Notes: generated from the letters alone by a model not told the origin. DNA of 64,000 nt from Palsa-1392 sp963819975 (GCA_963819975.1 CAWFYE010000014.1:1-64000), one strand, 5' to 3'. Counted from the stretch's first letter, positions 47,651 through 56,327 are shown. Numbers and translations: made by a program.

Positions 47651-48467
47651 ATTGATTCGCTTTCAGCGCCTCGCGGTGGACCTCGTCAAAACTCGGGATG
47701 CGATCGTCCCACTCGAGAAGCGTGGCCGTTTTGCCGACGAGTTTGATCGCCTGCCCGTACATTTTCCAGACCGGGTCAAGCACCGGATGATCGTGGGTAT
47801 CGAGAATGTATTTCTCAAACTTCGAATGCCCGGCGATGTGGATCTGCCCGACACGATGATGTGGCACGTTGTTCAGGTATTCGTAGGGATCGAAATTGTG
47901 GTTCTGCGACGAGACGTAGATGTTGTTCACGTCGAGCAGAATTCCGCAGTCGGCCCGCTCCACGACTTCGGCAAGAAATTCCCATTCCGTCATTTCCGAA
48001 GCGTGGAACTCGGCGTAACTGCTCACGTTTTCGACGCAGATCGGCACCTCGAGAAAATCCTGGGCTTCGCGAATATTGGCCGCTGTGGCGCGGGCGGCGG
48101 CAAACGTGTAAGGCATCGGGAGCAGATCGTGGGTATAACGGCCATCGACGCTTCCCCAGCAAAGATGATCGCTCAGCCAGGGCGTATTCGTTCGCCTAAC
48201 GAGCCGCTTGATCTTTTTCAGGTGCTCGCGACTGAGCCGGTCGGCCGAACCGAGATACATTGCCACGCCATGCTGGACGACGCGGTATTGCTCGAGAATC
48301 TGATCGAGCACTTCGAGCGGCCGCCCGCCATCGACCATGAAATTTTCCGAGATAATCTCGAACCAGTCGACAACCGGCTTTTTCTCCAGGATGTGGCGGT
48401 AATGCGGCACCCGCAGGCCGATACCGATGCCGAAGTCGCTGAAATTGTTGAACGAATTCGCGGGCAT
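47616..48467 (-). CDS. bufB: DUF692 multinuclear non-heme iron oxidase (MNIO, BufB-like)
   Basis: The 283-residue TIM-barrel enzyme begins GIGIGLRVPHYRHIL and shows the metal-ligand motifs of the MbnB/BufB/TglH class: ISENFM, HGVAMYLG, LSDHLCWGS, CVENVSSY, LLDVNNIYVSS, HIAGH, DTHDHPV and LLEWDD. These enzymes use two or three iron atoms and oxygen to modify cysteines of a precursor peptide, for example to oxazolone/thioamide or 5-thiooxazole groups that bind copper. The start at 48467 is 60 bases after the precursor gene. The exact chemistry cannot be read from sequence. Confidence 0.9.
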   Translation of the reverse strand: MPANSFNNFSDFGIGIGLRVPHYRHILEKKPVVDWFEIISENFMVDGGRPLEVLDQILEQYRVVQHGVAMYLGSADRLSREHLKKIKRLVRRTNTPWLSDHLCWGSVDGRYTHDLLPMPYTFAAARATAANIREAQDFLEVPICVENVSSYAEFHASEMTEWEFLAEVVERADCGILLDVNNIYVSSQNHNFDPYEYLNNVPHHRVGQIHIAGHSKFEKYILDTHDHPVLDPVWKMYGQAIKLVGKTATLLEWDDRIPSFDEVHREALKANQFVEKQIKIAAA

Positions 48468-48480
48468 GAAGCACCTAACA

Positions 48481-48510
48481 AAGAAAGAGAGGCGGAGGAT
48501 CGAACTCCGC
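48481..48510 (-). terminator. Terminator-like hairpin between precursor and enzyme genes
   Basis: On the minus strand GCGGAG TTCGATC CTCCGC (48510-48492) forms a 6-bp stem with a 7-base loop followed by CTCTCTTTCTTT. It lies in the short gap between the precursor and DUF692 genes and could act as a leaky terminator giving more precursor than enzyme, as seen in other RiPP operons. The stem-loop also resembles a tRNA T-arm. Confidence 0.5.
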
Positions 48511-48526
48511 TTCTCGAGTTAACCCT

Positions 48527-48820
48527 CTAGGACGAGGGCGTAGCAGACGGCGCGTCGTGGCTGCCGTCGGTCGCGCAGCCGCCCTTGCCTTTGCAGGAGT
48601 TTTTGCCTTTGCAGCCGTTCTCGCCGGTCTTGCAACCGCCTTTGCCTTTGCAGGAGTTCATTCCCTTACAGGAGTGAACGTCCTTCTGGCCTTCGTCATT
48701 CATTTGCTTGAGCGAGACCCCGGCTTTGCCGGTGACGTTGGCAGCGTGCGCCTGGACGGCGAACGAGCCGCTCATTAAACCGGCAATTGCTGCGCCGGCG
48801 AGGATGGTTTTTGATTTCAT
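48527..48820 (-). CDS. bufA: Cys-rich secreted RiPP precursor with duplicated CKGxNSCKGKGGC repeats (BufA-like)
   Basis: The 97-residue product has a signal peptide (MKSKTILAGAAIAGLMSGSF, ending at QAHA-A) and a mature region with six cysteines arranged as two 14-residue repeats, SCKGMNSCKGKGGC and GCKGKNSCKGKGGC. The rest is Gly/Lys/Ser-rich with a Ser/Pro end. Such signal-peptide-bearing Cys-rich precursors are encoded beside DUF692/DUF2063 pairs in bufferin-type operons. The start at 48820 was chosen because AGAAGGG lies just upstream; an earlier ATG at 48847 lacks this. The Cys pattern differs from the better-known DUF2282 precursors. The upstream gap (48821-48973) contains two small hairpins. 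Confidence 0.8.
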   Translation of the reverse strand: MKSKTILAGAAIAGLMSGSFAVQAHAANVTGKAGVSLKQMNDEGQKDVHSCKGMNSCKGKGGCKTGENGCKGKNSCKGKGGCATDGSHDAPSATPSS

Positions 48821-48973
48821 GGTTTCCCTTCTGGTTGTGGTTTTCAACCGCGACGAAAATCCCGAAACCTTCGAGCCTCGGCACGGTCTTATCTTAGACC
48901 GGGATAATGGCTACGTTATTCCCGGCCAGCCAGAAAATTCTAGCGAGCTTCGCCCGCCGTTAGAGATGTTGCC

Positions 48974-51331
48974 TCAGCGTGAAGGCTCGTAATCTTCGCT
49001 CTGCGCTTGCGACTGTCCTGGCGCCGGTGCCTGCTGTTGTTCGCCACCCGGGCGCGGTTCATCGTGCCGGCGTTCCCGGCGCGGTCCGCGACCGCCCCCA
49101 CCGCCGCGACGTTCACCGCGGTCACCGCCACGATCGCGACGACCACCACCATCTCCACCACGGAAATCACCGCGGGGTTCTCTCTCCCCGCCACCACCAC
49201 TTGGCGGGACGACGGTTTCCGCTTCGCCACGGTCTTTCATCGCCGCTTTGCGCGAAAGTTTGACCCGGCCTTTGTCGTCGATCCCGATGCACTTCACCCA
49301 CATCATCTCGCCAACCTTGGCCACGTCTTCCGTCCGATTGACCCGGAAATCCGCCAGCTCGGAGATGTGCACGAGGCCATCTTTACCCGGGAACACTTCG
49401 ACGAAGGCGCCGAATTCTTTGATCGAAACGGTCCGGCCGTGATAGATCTCACCGATCTCCATTTCCTTCGTCATGCCGCCGATGATTTCTTTCGCGCGGG
49501 CCATGCTCTCGCCGCTCGTGGCGTAGATGTGGACGGAGCCGTCGTCTTCGATGTTAATCTCCGCGCCGGTCTCGGCCACGATGCCCTTGATCGTCTTGCC
49601 GCCCGGTCCGATGAGCGCGCCGATCTTCTCGGGATTGATTTTGATCGTCTCGATCCGGGGTGCGTATTTGCTCAGCGATTCGCGCGGTTGCGCAAGCGAT
49701 TCGGCCATGATGCCGAGAATTTTCGTGCGCGCGTCTTTCGCGCGATGGATCGCTTCGCCCAGGATCTTGTGGCTCACGCCCGGAAGTTTCAGGTCGAGCT
49801 GGAATCCCGTCACGCCGTCCTTGGTTCCGCAAAGTTTGAAATCCATGTCCCCGAAATGATCTTCGGATCCGATGATGTCGGTCAGGAGGTTGTAACGCTT
49901 GAGATTGCCGCTCTCGTCGCTCTCGCTCACCAGACCGACGGAGATACCAGCGACCGGAGTTTTGATCGGAACACCCGCGTCCATTAGGGCGAGCATGCCG
50001 GAACAAACGCTCGCCATCGAAGTCGAGCCATTGGATTCCATCACTTCGCTCACGATGCGGATCGCGTAGCGGAAATCTTCCTGGTTCGGCACGACCGGCG
50101 CAACCGAACGCTCGGCCAAAGCGCCGTGACCGATTTCGCGCCGGCTGGCGCCGCCGAAGCGACCGGTTTCACCCACGCTGAAGGGCGGGAAGTTGTAGTG
50201 CAGAAGGAAGCTCTTGGAGTTTTCGCCGCCGCCGTAGGCGTCGATCATTTGCGCTTCTTCGATCGGCGCGAGGGTGACCAGCGCCATGGCCTGGGTTTCA
50301 CCGCGCTGAAAGATCGCCGAGCCATGCGCACGCGGGAGAACGCCGACTTCGCAGGTGATTTGGCGCAGGTCGTCGTAGCCGCGACCGTCGACGCGCTTCT
50401 GCTTGTCGAGGATGTTGCTCCGGAAAGATTTCTTCTGGACGTAGTCGAAGGCCTGGTTGATCGCGAACTTGTCCGCTTCCGGAAATTTCTCGAGGACCGC
50501 CGCCTTCACTTCATCGCGCAGACCGCCGACCGCTTTACTGCGAGCGACTTTGCCTTCGGTGTAGAGAGCCGCTTCGATTCGGTCGCCCGCCACGCGGTCG
50601 GCGATTTCGAGAATCTCGGGCTTCACTTCGAGGAGCGGCATTTCGCGTTTCGGCTTGCCGACTTGGGCCGCGAGTTCCTTCTGGATGCGGATCATTTCCT
50701 TCGCATGCCCATGCGCAAACTCGAGCGACTTGATGAAGTCCTCTTCCGGCAGCTCATCGGCCGCGCCTTCGATCATGATGATGTCGTTCTCGGTCCCGAC
50801 ATAAACGAGATCGAGATCGCTCTGCTCACGCTCGACGTGAGTGGGGTTGGCGATGAACTCGCCGTTCACCCGGCCGACCCGGACAGCCCCGATCGGGCCT
50901 TTGAACGGAATATCGGAAACGCAAAGCGCAGCCGAGGCGCCGTTGATCGCGAGAATATCGGGATCGTTTTCGCCATCGGCGCTGAGGAGGATCGAAATGA
51001 TCTGGGTGTCGTAAAGATAACCAGCCGGGAAAAGCGGGCGAAGCGGCCGATCGGTCATGCGCGAGGTGAGCGTTTCCTTTTCGCTCGGACGCCCTTCGCG
51101 CTTGAAATAGCCGCCCGGGAATTTCCCAACGGCGGCGGCTTTTTCACGGTAATCGACCGTGAGCGGGAACCAATCCTGGCCTTCCTTGAGGGAAGTGGCC
51201 GAGACGGCGCTGGTGAGTACGATCGATTCGCCGCAGGAGACGATGACTGAGCCATCGGCCAGCTTGGCAATTTTGCCGGTTTCGATGGTAATTTGCGTGG
51301 ACCCGATTTGGGCCGTGACCTTGTGTTGCAT
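48974..51331 (-). CDS. pnp: Polyribonucleotide nucleotidyltransferase (PNPase) with RG-rich tail
   Basis: The 785-residue enzyme has two RNase PH domains (GGYFKREGRPSEKE in the first, RAHGSAIFQRGETQA in the second), then KH and S1 domains (LIGPGGKTIKGIVAETGAEI; GRTVSIKEFGAFVEVFPGKD). It degrades RNA 3 prime to 5 prime using phosphate. The last 80 residues are an Arg/Gly-rich low-complexity tail (RGGDGGGRRDRGGDRGERRG and more), which could add RNA binding or phase behaviour. The start at 51331 gives MQHKVTAQIGSTQIT, as usual. It follows rpsO on the same strand, as in many bacteria. Confidence 0.97.
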   Translation of the reverse strand: MQHKVTAQIGSTQITIETGKIAKLADGSVIVSCGESIVLTSAVSATSLKEGQDWFPLTVDYREKAAAVGKFPGGYFKREGRPSEKETLTSRMTDRPLRPLFPAGYLYDTQIISILLSADGENDPDILAINGASAALCVSDIPFKGPIGAVRVGRVNGEFIANPTHVEREQSDLDLVYVGTENDIIMIEGAADELPEEDFIKSLEFAHGHAKEMIRIQKELAAQVGKPKREMPLLEVKPEILEIADRVAGDRIEAALYTEGKVARSKAVGGLRDEVKAAVLEKFPEADKFAINQAFDYVQKKSFRSNILDKQKRVDGRGYDDLRQITCEVGVLPRAHGSAIFQRGETQAMALVTLAPIEEAQMIDAYGGGENSKSFLLHYNFPPFSVGETGRFGGASRREIGHGALAERSVAPVVPNQEDFRYAIRIVSEVMESNGSTSMASVCSGMLALMDAGVPIKTPVAGISVGLVSESDESGNLKRYNLLTDIIGSEDHFGDMDFKLCGTKDGVTGFQLDLKLPGVSHKILGEAIHRAKDARTKILGIMAESLAQPRESLSKYAPRIETIKINPEKIGALIGPGGKTIKGIVAETGAEINIEDDGSVHIYATSGESMARAKEIIGGMTKEMEIGEIYHGRTVSIKEFGAFVEVFPGKDGLVHISELADFRVNRTEDVAKVGEMMWVKCIGIDDKGRVKLSRKAAMKDRGEAETVVPPSGGGGEREPRGDFRGGDGGGRRDRGGDRGERRGGGGGRGPRRERRHDEPRPGGEQQQAPAPGQSQAQSEDYEPSR

Positions 51332-51357
51332 AACTTGGATTTCTAGATGTGCGAAAC

Positions 51358-51441
51358 CCAGGCCGGTCACCCTGATTGTAGGTTTTAGATCCGCGACGCG
51401 GCGAAGCTAAAACCTAAACTCAAGGTGCACTGACGGCCTGG
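51358..51441 (-). promoter_or_regulatory. Long stem-loop in the rpsO-pnp intergenic region
   Basis: An outer stem CCAGGCCG-GTCA (51358-51369) pairs with TGAC-GGCCTGG (51431-51441) with one bulged base, and encloses a perfect 10-bp stem TAGGTTTTAG (51379-51388) with CTAAAACCTA (51407-51416). The structure starts 27 bases before the pnp ATG. In E. coli a hairpin here is cut by RNase III and lets PNPase control its own mRNA; the analogy is inferred. Confidence 0.6.
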
Positions 51442-51523
51442 TCGCCGGTTGTGTTCTTGGTTTATCGCAATGGCGCGAGCGGCGCGCGAATGAACGCGAG
51501 CGACGCCAGAGATAGTTCCGCGG

Positions 51524-51787
51524 TTACTTCCGCAGGTTTAACTTCTCGATCACGCTCTTGTAGCGGTCGTTTTTCGACCGGCTCAGGTAATCGAGAAGGC
51601 TTCGGCGCGTGGCTACCATCTTGAGGAGGCCGCGGCGCGAGGAATGATCTTTGGCGTGACTCTTCAGGTGTTCCGTGAGCTGCGAGATCCGGCGGGTCAG
51701 AAGTGCAACCTGCACATCCGCGCTTCCGGTGTCTTTCTCATGGAGCTGGAACTCCTTCATATCCTTCGTGTCACTGCTTTCTGCCAT
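51524..51787 (-). CDS. rpsO: 30S ribosomal protein S15
   Basis: The 87-residue protein has the standard S15 helices, with FQLHEKDTGSADVQVALLTR, then RISQLTEHLKSHAKDHSSRR and GLLKMVATRRSLLDYLSR. It binds the central domain of 16S rRNA early in 30S assembly. It carries a short extra acidic N-terminus (MAESSDTKDM). It is followed by pnp after about 190 bases holding a large stem-loop. Both genes are on the minus strand. Confidence 0.97.
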   Translation of the reverse strand: MAESSDTKDMKEFQLHEKDTGSADVQVALLTRRISQLTEHLKSHAKDHSSRRGLLKMVATRRSLLDYLSRSKNDRYKSVIEKLNLRK

Positions 51788-51834
51788 AAACGAAGCCGGA
51801 CTGTAGATGAAGTTGACTGAAGCGCAAGTGATCC

Positions 51835-52441
51835 TCAGGAATGCCGCCAGTTGCCCGCATCATCCGCGTCGCTCGGCGAAAGACCGAGCGTATCGCCCTC
51901 CGTCGTGACTCCGAGCCCCAGGACTGTCCGGTTAACGTAAGCGAAATAGCTCGCGACTTGGTTCACCTCCAGAATCTCCCCGTCGCTCAACCCGGCGTTC
52001 CGCATCTCGTCGATAGTTTGTTCGGTAACGTCGCCCGGAGCGTTCGTAAGCCGGCGCGCATATTCGAGCGCGCTCGCCTCGCGAGCCGAAAACATTTCCT
52101 GCAACTTGTTTGTTTCAAGCGCCTTTCGGATGGCCGCCGCGCGCGCCTCGTCGTTAAGCAGGCGGCGCAGCCCGGCGAAATGATGCTCCACGCAATAGCT
52201 GCAACCGTTGAGCAAACTGACGTAGATCCCGATTGCCTCGAGCAGCCATTTGGGCAGCGAATTCCCGCGGCGGTGAAGCACATTTTTATAGAGCGCCATG
52301 TGCGCCTCCAGTGTGTGCGGCCGCAGACTATGAATCTTCAGCACGTTGTCCACGGCGCCGTCCGGCCCCGCAATCCGCTCGTAAATGTCGCGCAGCGGGC
52401 CATTCGCTTCCCCGGGCTCAACAGATGCGAATCCAACTCAT
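51835..52441 (-). CDS. Carboxymuconolactone decarboxylase/AhpD-like protein (frameshifted at the start)
   Basis: The main frame from GTG at 52353 gives 172 residues with the CxxC motif of AhpD-like peroxidase-family proteins, CSYCVEHHFAGL near residue 52-63. The upstream reading VEPGEANGPLRDIYERIAGP belongs to the usual N-terminus but its start, MSWIRI from ATG at 52441, is one frame away; removing one base at about 52423 joins them as MSWIRIVEPGEANG. The full gene would be about 201 residues. Members of this family use the cysteine pair in peroxide reduction or act on lactones; the role here is not known. Confidence 0.82.
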
Positions 52442-52457
52442 CACCGGTCACTTTTTC

Positions 52458-53061
52458 TCACATCCGTCCCCGTCGCTGATAAAACCGATAGCGATCGATG
52501 ATCGACTCGACGTATTTCTTCGTCCCGGGAAAATCGATGTTCCTCTGAAAGGCAATCGGCAGAGATCGGCTTCTTGCCGTCACCCCCGGCCCAACGCTGC
52601 GCGCGGCTCGCCCCGGCGTTGTATTCCGCGAGCGCGAAAGGCGTCGGATCACTCGCTTCCTGCCAATGCAACATCGCCCGGCGCAGATACCAGGCACCGG
52701 CTTCCAGGTTCGTCTTCGGATCGAACAACTCCTCGACGCGGAAATTTTCGATCTTGTTTTCCTGCGCCCAATCCTGGGCTGCGATCTCGCTTACCTGCAT
52801 GAGCCCGCGCTCACCCGCGCCGCCGAGCTTTTTCGGATCGAACCGGCTTTCCCGCCATACCACTGCCTTGACCAGCATCGGGTCGAGTTTGTTCGCGGTC
52901 GAGACGGCGTGAATGAGAGGATCGTATTGCTGGAAACGCGCCGGGCTGAGCCATTCAAAGGCCGTGTAGAAGGGATCGCCCGAGCGAAAAGCCACCAACC
53001 CAACCCCGACCACGGCCGCCAGGAGCAGACAAATGATGAACTTGATAAGAAAGCGAATCAT
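52458..53061 (-). CDS. Lytic transglycosylase, Slt70-like domain (frameshifted near the end)
   Basis: The protein begins with a membrane anchor or signal (MIRFLIKFIICLLLAAVVGV) and has the SLT domain with catalytic Glu in VVWRESRFDP, the GAGERGLMQVSEIAA motif and ALAEYNAGASRA. The end is in another frame: removing one base near 52554 joins ISAD to AFQRNIDFPGTKKYVESII, giving a 200-residue protein ending RRGRM at 52458. It cuts peptidoglycan glycan strands in the periplasm. The start at 53061 was chosen over a longer frame with a poor leader. The CMD-like gene follows after 16 bases. Confidence 0.85.
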
Positions 53062-53271
53062 TCCTCTAACGATCTCTTCCCCACAGGGTGTATCGGCGAC
53101 CGTCTCGGCCGCCAAACCAGTTCGTCTTGCAACCCAAGCCACGCTCCGTCTGTATCCCTGCGGCCGAGACGGCCGCCGCTACACTTGGAACCCACTCACT
53201 GGATAAGTTTGCGAGCGCGCGGAAAGTCACGGCCAGAACCAATTCACGCTAGACCAGCGTGAGCAATCAAA

Positions 53272-55497
53272 ATGTCCGCTTTTGTCCGAGTCATCATCGA
53301 TCGCTCCATCCGGCGCGAGCTGGATTACAGCGTGCCGGAAGCGATGGTTGGAAAGGTCGTGGTCGGCTCGCGGGTCCGCGTCCCTTTCCGCGAGAAAACG
53401 CTCCTCGCGACTGTCGTCGCCACTCTCGAGGAAAGCCCGGCCGAAGGAATCAAGCCGGTTACGGCATTGTTAGGCGAAAAGCCCGTCTTAAGCGCGAGTC
53501 TGATCGAGCTCGCTCGCTGGATGGGAAATTACTACTGCTGCCCGATCGAAACCGTCATGCGGAGTCTCCTCCCACAGGTCATTCGGAAAGCGGAGGTCGG
53601 CTGGAAGAAGCAGCTTTTCGTTAGTCCGGCCCGGGCGGCAACCCCGGAGGAGATCGAGAAGTTGCGCAAACGCGCGCCGCGCCAGGCCGAGCTGCTCGAA
53701 GCCGTCGCGCAACTGACCGAGCCGATCGCCGCGGCCGAGCTCCTCCGCCAGACCTCGCTCGATAACGGGACTCTCCGCGCGCTCGTTAGGCGCGGCTTCG
53801 CCGAGCTGCGCGAACAGGCCGTGGCGCGCGATCCGCATGGGACCGAGGAATTCATCGCCGATGTCGACCTGACGATGAACGAAGAGCAGACCGCGGCCCT
53901 GAAATTAATCGAAACCGCGCTCGAAAATCCGGATACGCATCCGCCCATTCTCCTCCACGGCGTCACCGGGAGCGGCAAAACGGAAGTTTACCTCCAGGCG
54001 ATCCGGGCCACCCTCGCACGCGGCAAGACCGCCATCGTCCTCGTTCCGGAAATTTCGCTCACGCCGCAAACGGTCGAGCGTTTCAAGAGTCGCTTCGCTT
54101 CCCAGCCCGACATGGTCGCGGTCCTGCACAGCCATCTTTCCGAAGGCGAGCGTCACGATGAATGGCACAAGCTCCATTCCGGCCGCGCCCGGATCGTGAT
54201 CGGCGCCCGCAGCGCGGTCTTCGCCCCGCTCGAAAACCTAGGCCTCATCGTCGTCGATGAAGAACACGAAACCTCCTACAAACAGGAAGAAGCCCCTCGC
54301 TACCATGCCCGCGACGTCGCAGTCGTTAGGGCGAAGTTAGAAAAATGCGCCGTCCTTCTTGGCACCGCCACGCCCTCGCTCGAGAGCTACTACAACGCCA
54401 CTCGCTGCAAATACGTCCTCAGCCAGCTCACCCAGCGCGTCGACCAATGCCAGATGCCGCTCATCCGCATCGTCGATCTGCGCCAGGAACGCCGGAAAGA
54501 AAAAGCCGCGGCGATTCTTTCCGAGAAACTGCGCACCGCGATGACAGATCGCCTGACGAAAAACGAGCAAACGATTCTTTTCCTCAACCGGCGCGGTTTC
54601 TCCACCTCGCTCCTTTGCAGCAACTGCGGCAAGGCGCGTGAATGTCCCAATTGCAGCGTCGCCCTCACCTTCCATCGCACGAACGCGCGGCTCAGTTGTC
54701 ACCTCTGCGGACACAGCGCCACCGTCCCGAAACGCTGCCCTGAATGCCACGAAGACGCCCTCATCTACGCCGGCTTCGGCACCGAAAAAGTGGAAGCCAA
54801 CGTCTCCGCCATCTTCCCCAAGGCCGTCGTCAGGCGAATGGACGCCGATTCCATGACCCGCAAAGACGCCTACCGCGAAACCCTCCACGCTTTTCGCGCC
54901 GGCAAGATTGATATCCTCGTCGGGACCCAGATGATCGCCAAAGGCCTCCACTTTCCTAACGTCACCCTCGTCGGGATCATCAACGCCGACCTCGCCCTTC
55001 ATCTGCCCGATTTTCGGGCCGGCGAGCGCACCTTCCAGCTCCTTACCCAGGTCGCCGGCCGGGCCGGCCGTGGCGAAGAACCGGGCGAAGTCTTCGTCCA
55101 GACCTACACCCCTTTCTCACCCTCGATCCAATTCGCTCGCCACCACGATTTTGCCGGCTACTTCGAGCAGGAACTGGAATTCCGCGAGCGCTGCAATTTC
55201 CCGCCCTTCAATCACGCCGTCCTCCTCACCGTCCGCTCCGGGCACGAGACGCGCGCCAGTTTCTCCGCCGAGACTTTGGCACGCCGGCTAAAGGAAGCGC
55301 TTCCCGAGGAATTCCACCTCGGCGCGCCCGCCCCGGCGCCGTTGGAAAAGCTGCAAGGCAGCTACCGCTTCCACATCCTAATAAGAGGCGTCGCGATTAT
55401 GCGCCTGAGCCGCCTCATCCGCGAGACCCTCGACAAACTCCCCTTCCCCGACGACGTCGCCGTCAGCGTCGACGTCGACCCTTATCAACTCCTCTAG
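53272..55497 (+). CDS. priA: Primosomal helicase PriA
   Basis: The 741-residue protein has the N-terminal DNA-binding domain (residues 1-190), Walker A GVTGSGKTEVYL, the DEEH box in VVDEEHETSYKQ, and a cysteine-rich zinc region with CSNCGKARECPNC and CHLCGHSATVPKRCPEC (about residues 445-495) inserted in the helicase core, followed by GRAGRGEEPG. PriA restarts stalled replication forks. It is read away from the lytic transglycosylase with about 210 bases between, where I see no other gene. Four GTTAGG/CCTAAC motifs lie inside it. Confidence 0.97.
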   Translation: MSAFVRVIIDRSIRRELDYSVPEAMVGKVVVGSRVRVPFREKTLLATVVATLEESPAEGIKPVTALLGEKPVLSASLIELARWMGNYYCCPIETVMRSLLPQVIRKAEVGWKKQLFVSPARAATPEEIEKLRKRAPRQAELLEAVAQLTEPIAAAELLRQTSLDNGTLRALVRRGFAELREQAVARDPHGTEEFIADVDLTMNEEQTAALKLIETALENPDTHPPILLHGVTGSGKTEVYLQAIRATLARGKTAIVLVPEISLTPQTVERFKSRFASQPDMVAVLHSHLSEGERHDEWHKLHSGRARIVIGARSAVFAPLENLGLIVVDEEHETSYKQEEAPRYHARDVAVVRAKLEKCAVLLGTATPSLESYYNATRCKYVLSQLTQRVDQCQMPLIRIVDLRQERRKEKAAAILSEKLRTAMTDRLTKNEQTILFLNRRGFSTSLLCSNCGKARECPNCSVALTFHRTNARLSCHLCGHSATVPKRCPECHEDALIYAGFGTEKVEANVSAIFPKAVVRRMDADSMTRKDAYRETLHAFRAGKIDILVGTQMIAKGLHFPNVTLVGIINADLALHLPDFRAGERTFQLLTQVAGRAGRGEEPGEVFVQTYTPFSPSIQFARHHDFAGYFEQELEFRERCNFPPFNHAVLLTVRSGHETRASFSAETLARRLKEALPEEFHLGAPAPAPLEKLQGSYRFHILIRGVAIMRLSRLIRETLDKLPFPDDVAVSVDVDPYQLL

Positions 55498-55542
55498 CGC
55501 GAGAGGCGAAAAGCCAGCCCGCCGCGGCGGATTGCATCCGAA

Positions 55543-55749
55543 TTGCCCCATCAGGACAGCCAGCCGTTCCCGCTGGATCATGTCGGCCCGGCGCAATTCC
55601 CGGCGTGGCTCGTGTGCGTGATCGGCGCTTGGCTGTTGATAGTGCCATTTTACGCCGCGGTCAGCCGGTCATTCATCATTGTAGGAATATCAATTCTGGC
55701 TATCGAAGTTTTGCTAATAGCCTTGGGAAATCGGAGGCAAAAACGGTGA
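55543..55749 (+). CDS. Small two-helix membrane protein, uncertain
   Basis: A 68-residue frame starting at TTG (55543) with two hydrophobic stretches (FPAWLVCVIGAWLLIVPFYA and FIIVGISILAIEVLLIALG) and a basic end NRRQKR. It follows priA by 45 bases without a clear ribosome binding site. Small membrane proteins of this form are common in integron gene cassettes, and an attC-like structure follows at 55801-55924. No family is recognised. Confidence 0.35.
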   Translation: MPHQDSQPFPLDHVGPAQFPAWLVCVIGAWLLIVPFYAAVSRSFIIVGISILAIEVLLIALGNRRQKR

Positions 55750-55800
55750 GTGCGTTAATTAATCATACCGCAATACGCTGTGAGATTGGCACGTCTACCA

Positions 55801-55924
55801 TCTAAACAGTCGATGCAGCCCACCGCTGGCCGCTCCGATGCGAATCTTTCAAGATGACTACTATACTTCCAGTGCAGATTAAGCACGCTCTCGCCAGCGG
55901 TGGCTGATCTTATTATCGTTAGGC
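55801..55924. other. attC-like palindromic site
   Basis: Bases 55813-55830 (GAT, CAGCC, ACCGCTGGC with two unpaired bases) pair with 55893-55909 (GCCAGCGGT, GGCTG, ATC), with a 62-base terminal loop. The two extrahelical bases on one arm are a hallmark of integron attC sites. GTTAGGC at 55918-55924 fits the core GTTRRRY; the opposite core reads ATCTAAAC, one base off RYYYAAC. No integrase is in the window. Confidence 0.4.
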
Positions 55925-55973
55925 GATTGAGCTTGCCTCCTCACCTCAAAAACGACAAACTCCAACCGCACAA

Positions 55974-56327
55974 ATGAAGCTACCAACGCTATTTGCCGCT
56001 TGGTCTACTTTTGTGATCATGGCCGTGCCTCTTGAATCCAAAGGCCAAGACCCAGACCCCAATTGGAAGCCACCGGGCGCAGAGGAACAGGCCCCAGTGG
56101 ACCAAGCCAATACACGACTGGACGCAGTTCATAAACGCCTGACGGGCAGACTGGAGCCGGACGTGCAGAAGGCTTTGAAAGAAGCTGAGCGCTCATGGAT
56201 TAGGTGGCGTGACAATGAAGCTCTTTTGATCGCGCGAGTGGGCGGCGCTCTTTCGCATGGCAGCGATTTGCGGGTGGATTTTGCCAACGCGCAGCTCAAG
56301 TCAACAATCAGCGAATCGAAGTCCTGA
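55974..56327 (+). CDS. Secreted DUF1311/LprI-N-like protein
   Basis: The 117-residue product has a signal peptide (MKLPTLFAAWSTFVIMAVPL) and a mature part containing NTRLDAVHKRL and LKEAERSWIRWRDNEA, the pattern of DUF1311 (lysozyme inhibitor LprI N-terminal) domains. In LprI-like proteins this domain helps block host lysozyme, but many members are simply small periplasmic proteins. It lies after the attC-like site. The 56328-56447 gap behind it shows no gene or second attC. Confidence 0.65.
   Translation: MKLPTLFAAWSTFVIMAVPLESKGQDPDPNWKPPGAEEQAPVDQANTRLDAVHKRLTGRLEPDVQKALKEAERSWIRWRDNEALLIARVGGALSHGSDLRVDFANAQLKSTISESKS

Noticed and set aside
48492..48510. tRNA T-arm-like stem-loop (TTCGATC loop)
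   Set aside because: No matching acceptor, D or anticodon arms lie around it, and a terminator reading explains the T-rich tail.
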